Assembly: GCA_903829945.1 (NCBI GenBank)
Contig: CAIKRV010000044.1
Coordinates: 21,370-85,369 of the forward strand
Length of the DNA: 64,000 nucleotides
Source of the DNA: an uncultured bacterium
GTDB lineage: Bacteria; Bacteroidota; Bacteroidia; CAILMK01
Reading direction: 5' to 3'
Shown here: positions 58,581 to 64,000 of the stretch, piece by piece
Position numbering within the stretch: the stretch's first letter is position 1
Layout: every line of letters begins with the position of its first letter
Translations under genes and position numbers: made by a program
Notes under the pieces: model-generated
Database searches by the model: none
What the model was told of the DNA's origin: nothing
What the model saw: the letters and a program-made list of their open reading frames with translations, nothing else

Positions 58581-60974
58581 TTAGTTCTTTATAATTTTCA
58601 TCATGGATGGCATTTGACCTTCGGCAGATACGCCGATAAAATAAACACCGGCTGCTAAAGAGCTAATCGACTCTAATTTAAAGGCATTTAATCCACTACT
58701 GAAGGAGCCGTTTTTAAGGGTCATTAATTTTTGACCGCTTAAATTATAAATCGCTACTTCCAAGATGGCAGGTTTATCCAATGTCAAGCTAAAGTTCAAT
58801 ACATTAGCAAAAGGATTAGGATAGGCCTCCAACATATATTTGTTTTGATACATTCCGGCAATTCCGGTCAGTGAAGCCACATGAATAGCAGATTTAAAAG
58901 TATCACTACATTGCGTAATATTATTGATGGTATTAAGCTCCACTACATATAGACCGGTATCCTTAAAGGTATGGGTAACGGTTCTGGTAGATTTAAAATT
59001 AGTATTACCGTCACCCCAATTCCAGGTGTAAAAATTACCGCCTGAACTGCTTGGTGTAGTATTTTGCACAGTAGCGGTTGGGCCATTAACACCGGTGAGT
59101 GTAAATGCAGAACCGGGCAAAGCATATACCGTAAGCGGCATAGTAGTAGAGTCTGTTCCGGTACTGCTTTTAGCCAATAATTTAATGGTATAATTTCCTG
59201 CCTTTTTGAAGGTATGGGTAGGAGAAAAATTAGTATCAATAGCCGTACTATCTCCAAAGTTCCAAGCATAGGAAGTGGTATATACAGAGGTATTCGTTAA
59301 GGTAAGAGAAGTATTGGAGCATATTGCGGAATACATAGCACTAAAGGAAGCACTAGGATAAGGACCAAAATTAAAACTGATCGTACTATCGGTATTTTGA
59401 GTGATTTTCTGAATGCTCACCCCGGATTTTTTGCCGGACCAAGTTAAGGCATTGGGAGTGGTTTTATCATTGAACGTGGTATTGGAAGTATTCCCGGGGA
59501 ATAAATCACCGCCGTCCCCACGATTACCGCCACTGCTGGCAGCTTTGTCTAAATCATAACGACCATCTGCTTGCTCCAGATAAACCCCTACATCCGTCAA
59601 GTCGGATTCTACAGCGTTATAGTAGTACCAAACCATATTGGTAATGTCCATAATTTTGCTATCAATATGCCATATAGCTAAACCATGACAAGGAAGGGAG
59701 GAATCAAAACCATTGGCGTATCTATTTTCCAATAAATAATACTCATTGGCTACAGAGGTTTTAATTTTATAAATGTTTTTATGATTGGCGGAAGGCGCTA
59801 TAGTATAAGCCCCAGCAGTATTGATCGTAACAGGAGTTACCCACTTAAACCAAGATTTACTCCACGCACTGAAAGAGGAAGGTGTAGCGGTATTATTTAA
59901 CCAAGAACCACCGCCCATTACATCATAATCACCTACGCCGGCAGAGGCATAATCACCATTAACGTAATTGGTATTATATAAATCAGGCATCCCCATTAAA
60001 TGACCAAATTCATGACATAATACACCAATACCGATTAAGGAACTATACAGCAATTCCGGTTGTATGGTATAGTGACTAATGGTAACATTATTGTAATATC
60101 TGGATAAGCCTACATTGGCCAAATCATAATAATGAGACCAGATATATTTACCATTTAAATTTTGTTCGGCACCGGGACCGGCATGCATAACCACTACGCC
60201 ATCCACATTGCCATCTCCGTCATTATCATATTTTGAAAAATCGACGCCGGCGGCATGTGCAGCATCTACGGCCTCCGCCACTAATTTAGTAGCTGCCGTA
60301 TTGCCATTGGCATAGCCATAAGTTGCAATGCTATCCTTGGAGGTGTACCAGCCAAATACATCTACCTTTAGGTTCAAAGTGCCAAATGAATTTTTATTCA
60401 TGTAATCAACAAAAGAACCTGTGCCATTGTAATTCTTTTGGGAAAGCATATTTATAAAACTACCCTTGGAATAAGTGGAATCATAGTCCTTAAACTTGAT
60501 TAAAATGACCAATACACGTTTGGTACCTGAACTAGGGAAACGCTTAGCAATATCATAGGTAGGACCGCTGCTTGTACCGGGCTTATTCGGCATTTGTTTA
60601 TTCATGCTATTAGCGGATTGAATCTTAGAATCACCATAGGTAAGGTGCTTAGTAATTCCGCTAAGGAAACTTAGTTCTTTAATATTTCTAGTGGCATCAT
60701 TATGCGCCAATACCCCTGAAGGGATTAAATTATCGCCCTGCTGAACGGCATATTCAATACCGCCTTTTGCATTGTAAAGCAAGGTATATCCATCTTCGCT
60801 CAGCATATAGTGGAGGTTCATATTTCCGACCAAATGTACATTGAGGTTGGTACCATCTTCCTGAGCAAAAATGAGCGGATTAGGATTCGCCATACAATTG
60901 GACATTCCAATTTGTGCATGGCTATTGAAGCTTAGGCAAAGTGCAAAAGCAATTAGGCAGATAAATTGTTTCAT
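58581..60974 (-). CDS. Secreted M6-family metalloprotease with PKD domains and T9SS sorting domain
   Basis: VLCHEFGHLMGMPDLYN; SYAWNFGDSTAIDTNFSPTHTFKKAGNYTIKL PKD; LEAYPNPFANVLNFSL...LAAGVYFIGV. Confidence 0.93.
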   Translation of the reverse strand: MKQFICLIAFALCLSFNSHAQIGMSNCMANPNPLIFAQEDGTNLNVHLVGNMNLHYMLSEDGYTLLYNAKGGIEYAVQQGDNLIPSGVLAHNDATRNIKELSFLSGITKHLTYGDSKIQSANSMNKQMPNKPGTSSGPTYDIAKRFPSSGTKRVLVILIKFKDYDSTYSKGSFINMLSQKNYNGTGSFVDYMNKNSFGTLNLKVDVFGWYTSKDSIATYGYANGNTAATKLVAEAVDAAHAAGVDFSKYDNDGDGNVDGVVVMHAGPGAEQNLNGKYIWSHYYDLANVGLSRYYNNVTISHYTIQPELLYSSLIGIGVLCHEFGHLMGMPDLYNTNYVNGDYASAGVGDYDVMGGGSWLNNTATPSSFSAWSKSWFKWVTPVTINTAGAYTIAPSANHKNIYKIKTSVANEYYLLENRYANGFDSSLPCHGLAIWHIDSKIMDITNMVWYYYNAVESDLTDVGVYLEQADGRYDLDKAASSGGNRGDGGDLFPGNTSNTTFNDKTTPNALTWSGKKSGVSIQKITQNTDSTISFNFGPYPSASFSAMYSAICSNTSLTLTNTSVYTTSYAWNFGDSTAIDTNFSPTHTFKKAGNYTIKLLAKSSTGTDSTTMPLTVYALPGSAFTLTGVNGPTATVQNTTPSSSGGNFYTWNWGDGNTNFKSTRTVTHTFKDTGLYVVELNTINNITQCSDTFKSAIHVASLTGIAGMYQNKYMLEAYPNPFANVLNFSLTLDKPAILEVAIYNLSGQKLMTLKNGSFSSGLNAFKLESISSLAAGVYFIGVSAEGQMPSMMKIIKN

Positions 60975-61402
60975 TTCTTTTCTTTCTTGGGAGTTGTGTT
61001 TAATTTATTGTGTTTGGCCTGAATTTCTTCAAGCTTGGCGCCTTGATATCTTAGATGTTTCGTTAGCTTATTGATGTATTTAAGTTCTTTGGCATCGCGT
61101 TTAGCAGGATTATTAGCTTTAATGCCTGAGGGTTCCAAATCACCCTTTTTGCTAAGTTCAGCATATTCGTATATCCCGATTTTATTGAGGACTAAAGTAT
61201 AACCGTCTATACTTTCGGTATAAGCCAAGGGAACCGAACCGATACCCAGGATGGTAATCGTACTACCATCCAACTGCGGCAAAGAAATGGTATCCACATT
61301 GCTATTTTCGGTGGTCGGTTTTACTCCTCCCGCAGCGTTTTGAGCGGCTAAGGACAAGGAACTAAAAATAAATAAACAGAAAATAAACGAAATATGCCTC
61401 AT
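60971..61402 (-). CDS. Small secreted protein resembling the N-terminal pro-region of the adjacent M6 protease
   Basis: ESIDGYTLVLNKIGIYEYAELSKKGDLEPSGIKANNPAKRDAKELKYINKLTKHLRYQGAKLEE versus SEDGYTLLYNAKGGIEYAVQQGDNLIPSGVLAHNDATRNIKELSFLSGITKHLTYGDSKIQ. ATG at 61402 preferred. Confidence 0.8.
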   Translation of the reverse strand: MRHISFIFCLFIFSSLSLAAQNAAGGVKPTTENSNVDTISLPQLDGSTITILGIGSVPLAYTESIDGYTLVLNKIGIYEYAELSKKGDLEPSGIKANNPAKRDAKELKYINKLTKHLRYQGAKLEEIQAKHNKLNTTPKKEKK

Positions 61403-61500
61403 CTTCCGCAAAGTTAAGAAATTTAATGTTTTCTTGATGGCAAAAGAACGTATTATTACAAAATGATAGCTATTGTGATACTTGTGGTAAACACCGGGGC

Positions 61501-61531
61501 CTTGCAGAGCGCTCATCAAATTGTATCTTTG
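61501..61531 (+). promoter_or_regulatory. trmD: Bacteroidota-type promoter (CTTG-N19-TATCTTTG) for trmD
   Basis: -7 element ends 4 nt before the ATG at 61536. Confidence 0.5.
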
Positions 61532-61535
61532 CTGC

Positions 61536-62207
61536 ATGAGAGTTGATATTCTTACTTTATTCCCGGGTATGTTTGAGGGATTTCTGAATCAAAGCATCCT
61601 GAAGCGTGCGCAAACCAAGGGTATTGTTGAATTACATATTCATGACCTAAGAAATTATTCTCAGGATAAGCACAAGAATGTGGACGATTATGCTTTTGGC
61701 GGTGGTGCCGGAATGGTCATGATGGCTGAGCCGATTGTGCTTTGTATTGAAGAATTATGCGCGGAACGCAGTTATGATGAAATTATTTTTATGAGTCCGG
61801 ACGGGGAGCTTTTAAACCAAGCCATGGCCAATCAACTGTCCTTAAAAAATAATCTCATCATGATTTGTGGCAGATACAAAGGCATCGATCAGCGGGTACG
61901 GGACCATTGGGTAAGCATGGAAATTTCCATTGGAGAATATGTTCTTACCGGTGGCGAATTGGCCGCAGCAGTAGTCAGTGATGCCATAATTCGCTTAATC
62001 CCGGGGGTATTATCGGATGAAAGTTCCGCCTTATCGGATTCCTTTCAAGGGGAACTTTTGGATGCCCCGGTATATACCAGACCTGAAAATTTCAGAGGTC
62101 ATATAGTGCCGGAAGTACTACTTTCCGGCGACCATAAAAAAATAGATGAGTGGCGCTATGAACAATCTTTAAAAAAGTCGGAACGACATAAGCAAGCTGA
62201 GGAATAA
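61536..62207 (+). CDS. trmD: tRNA (guanine(37)-N1)-methyltransferase TrmD
   Basis: [68 protein letters not shown]. Confidence 0.97.
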   Translation: MRVDILTLFPGMFEGFLNQSILKRAQTKGIVELHIHDLRNYSQDKHKNVDDYAFGGGAGMVMMAEPIVLCIEELCAERSYDEIIFMSPDGELLNQAMANQLSLKNNLIMICGRYKGIDQRVRDHWVSMEISIGEYVLTGGELAAAVVSDAIIRLIPGVLSDESSALSDSFQGELLDAPVYTRPENFRGHIVPEVLLSGDHKKIDEWRYEQSLKKSERHKQAEE

Positions 62208-62288
62208 TTTTGTTATCCTTCTATAATAAGTTTTTAATAAGCCTCTAAAATGGTATCGCTTAAATGTCATAATCATACAATAAAATTG

Positions 62289-62296
62289 TACTTTTG
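62289..62296 (+). promoter_or_regulatory. -7 element TACTTTTG of the rnpB promoter
   Basis: TAnnTTTG match, 4 nt before the predicted RNA 5' end at about 62301. Confidence 0.5.
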
Positions 62297-62300
62297 TAAG

Positions 62301-62690
62301 GCAAACGAATCTATCGCCGTTTTAAATATAACGGAGGAAAGTCCGGGCAACAAAGGGTACCGCACTTCCTAACAGGAAGGTGTTTTATTTGAAAAGATAA
62401 AACAACGGAAAGTGCCACAGAAAAGGAAACCGCCATGCATTGCATTGCAGTATATGGTAAGGGTGAAAAAGTGAGGTAAGAGCTCACTGGTAGGCAAGGT
62501 AACTTACTACTTGGTAAACCCTGCGGGTTGTAAGGCCAAATAAACCGACGCTTCTGTTGCAAAACAGAATAAAACCGACCCGGTTGAGTTCGGAGGGTAG
62601 GCTGCTCGAGGCATCAGGCAACTGCTGTCCCAGATAAATGATAGATATTCCGCATTGATGCGGAACACAGAACCCGGCTTACAGGTTTGC
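62301..62690 (+). ncRNA. rnpB: RNase P RNA (bacterial class A)
   Basis: GGAGGAAAGTCCGGGC, GGTAAGGGTGAAAAAGTGAGGTAAGAGCTCAC, AGATAAATGAT, ACAGAACCCGGCTTAC; terminal GCAAAC/GTTTGC pairing. Confidence 0.95.
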
Positions 62691-62696
62691 AAAATA

Positions 62697-62735
62697 TCAC
62701 CTTCTCCCCTCTCCTTTGAGAGGGGAAGCGGGTGA
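62697..62735. repeat. Hairpin/REP-like palindrome just downstream of rnpB
   Basis: TCACCttctCCCCTCTC-cttt-GAGAGGGGaagcGGGTGA. Confidence 0.65.
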
Positions 62736-62759
62736 CCAAAAACTTAAACAATTTTAACG

Positions 62760-64000
62760 TTGAAAAAATCACTGCTGCTTCTTTTTTTCTTATCGGCCAC
62801 CGGCCTATTTGGAAATATTAATGCCATTCATTTAGAAAAATGGTCAAAAAATAAAATTTATAAGTCTAAAATTGATTTTATTATCTTTAATAAACAATAT
62901 TATGAAAACTGGACTTCGGAATGGAATTTTGACATCAGCAGGGATTCACTCGTTAAGAATTTAAAGGATTGTGAAAAAACCTTTAAAAACATTAAAGATA
63001 ATAGCGTAGAACTTCGATTGCTTTTGGGAGATATTTCCCATTACTTGTATAATTTAAATGAACAGGAATATTTTGCCATTGCTGAAAATTATTACAAGGA
63101 TGCCATTAAATCGGCACCTAAAGATTACCGCGGGTATTGGTTTATTGGTACCCATTACGGACTTTCGGCAAAACCTGAATTATCCATGCAGAATTTCTTT
63201 GCCGCTGAAAAAATATTACCTAGTAATTGCCCCGCTGATTTTTGGGAAGAATATGCCTATGCAGCCATGATTGCTAATATGAATGCTCATGCCATTTATG
63301 CCATGGATCATTCCAGGGCAATCAAAGGTAGTCCGGGTAGCTTTGAACAACAAGTTGGCCTGATAATGAAAAGTAAAATGCTTCCTGTTTATAAGGACAG
63401 TGCTTATACTTTTTTGCAATTATGGGATGGGGAGAAAAAAGATTTTGCAACCCTTATTAGTAAGCCGCTTGGTATAAAAATGCTTTTGGATACTGTTTGG
63501 GATGTTAACTTAAATGATTTTAACAATGGGATAACGGCAGTTACCTTATCCCCACAAAAAATTAAAGGTAAAAACAATCAAGAGATATCATACAGTATAG
63601 CTATGATTATCAAGGTAGCAGAACCGGGACAATCCGTGGAAGATTTTGTATCACAAGTTTCCTCAGCGTACAAGCAGAAGAAGAAAATTGACTTTAAAAT
63701 AAATCGCACCCCTACTTCTGCCTATGAAATAATGATTGATACGCTTTACAAAGAAAATGGCGGAGCGCACCTGCATGTAGTAGGTATTGAAAAAAATAAA
63801 CCAAGTTACCCCGGTTTAATTTTAGAAAATCCTGTTAATTTTACCAGTATAAACTTAAATCCTGAAGAAGTGAGTTATTTTACGCCTGTAAATACACATA
63901 CACGCTTTAATGAAAAATTGATGTATATTTTTATTTTAGATACCAGCGAAGATATTCACGATAAGTCATTTGCAGTATTTAAATATTTTATTTTAAATAA
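62760..64000 (+). CDS. Secreted protein of unknown function, truncated by the window end
   Basis: Hand translation from TTG 62760: (M)KKSLLLLFFLSATGLFGNINAIHLEKWSKNKIYKSKIDF...; open to the window end, hence absent from the ORF track. Confidence 0.7.
   Translation, partial: MKKSLLLLFFLSATGLFGNINAIHLEKWSKNKIYKSKIDFIIFNKQYYENWTSEWNFDISRDSLVKNLKDCEKTFKNIKDNSVELRLLLGDISHYLYNLNEQEYFAIAENYYKDAIKSAPKDYRGYWFIGTHYGLSAKPELSMQNFFAAEKILPSNCPADFWEEYAYAAMIANMNAHAIYAMDHSRAIKGSPGSFEQQVGLIMKSKMLPVYKDSAYTFLQLWDGEKKDFATLISKPLGIKMLLDTVWDVNLNDFNNGITAVTLSPQKIKGKNNQEISYSIAMIIKVAEPGQSVEDFVSQVSSAYKQKKKIDFKINRTPTSAYEIMIDTLYKENGGAHLHVVGIEKNKPSYPGLILENPVNFTSINLNPEEVSYFTPVNTHTRFNEKLMYIFILDTSEDIHDKSFAVFKYFILN

Noticed and set aside
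62311-62692. Minus-strand ORFs 62311..62562 and 62507..62692
   Set aside because: They lie entirely antisense to the RNase P RNA gene and are not convincing proteins.
1-64000. CRISPR arrays and tRNA genes
   Set aside because: No regularly spaced repeats were seen and no tRNA cloverleaf was recognised by eye; a tRNAscan-SE run would settle the tRNAs.

Overview
The window is a low-GC Bacteroidota chromosome segment, probably from the Chitinophagales/Sphingobacteriales side. That placement is inferred from T9SS sorting domains, TAnnTTTG promoters and gene content. Housekeeping genes recognised: der, pckA, mnmA, fRMsr-like, miaE, HIT, greA, serA-like, rsmA, kup, bamA, uppS, clpX, clpP, tig, rhlE-like, an ECF sigma factor, trmD and rnpB. 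At least five probable T9SS cargo proteins are present, including M43 and M6 metalloproteases. A TonB receptor / giant secreted protein / PorV-like operon is also present. The most interesting loci are: (1) a DEDDh exonuclease next to a compact exodeoxyribonuclease VII large subunit that appears C-terminally fused to a small-subunit (XseB-like) domain; (2) an M6 protease translationally coupled to a small secreted protein resembling the protease's own N-terminal pro-region; (3) a tandem duplication of an M48 protease / beta-barrel gene pair; (4) a tight four-gene operon of unrecognised secreted proteins; (5) a 24-bp exact direct repeat bracketing an outer-membrane barrel gene. All calls were made by reading the sequence and the ORF track. 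No database search was run.
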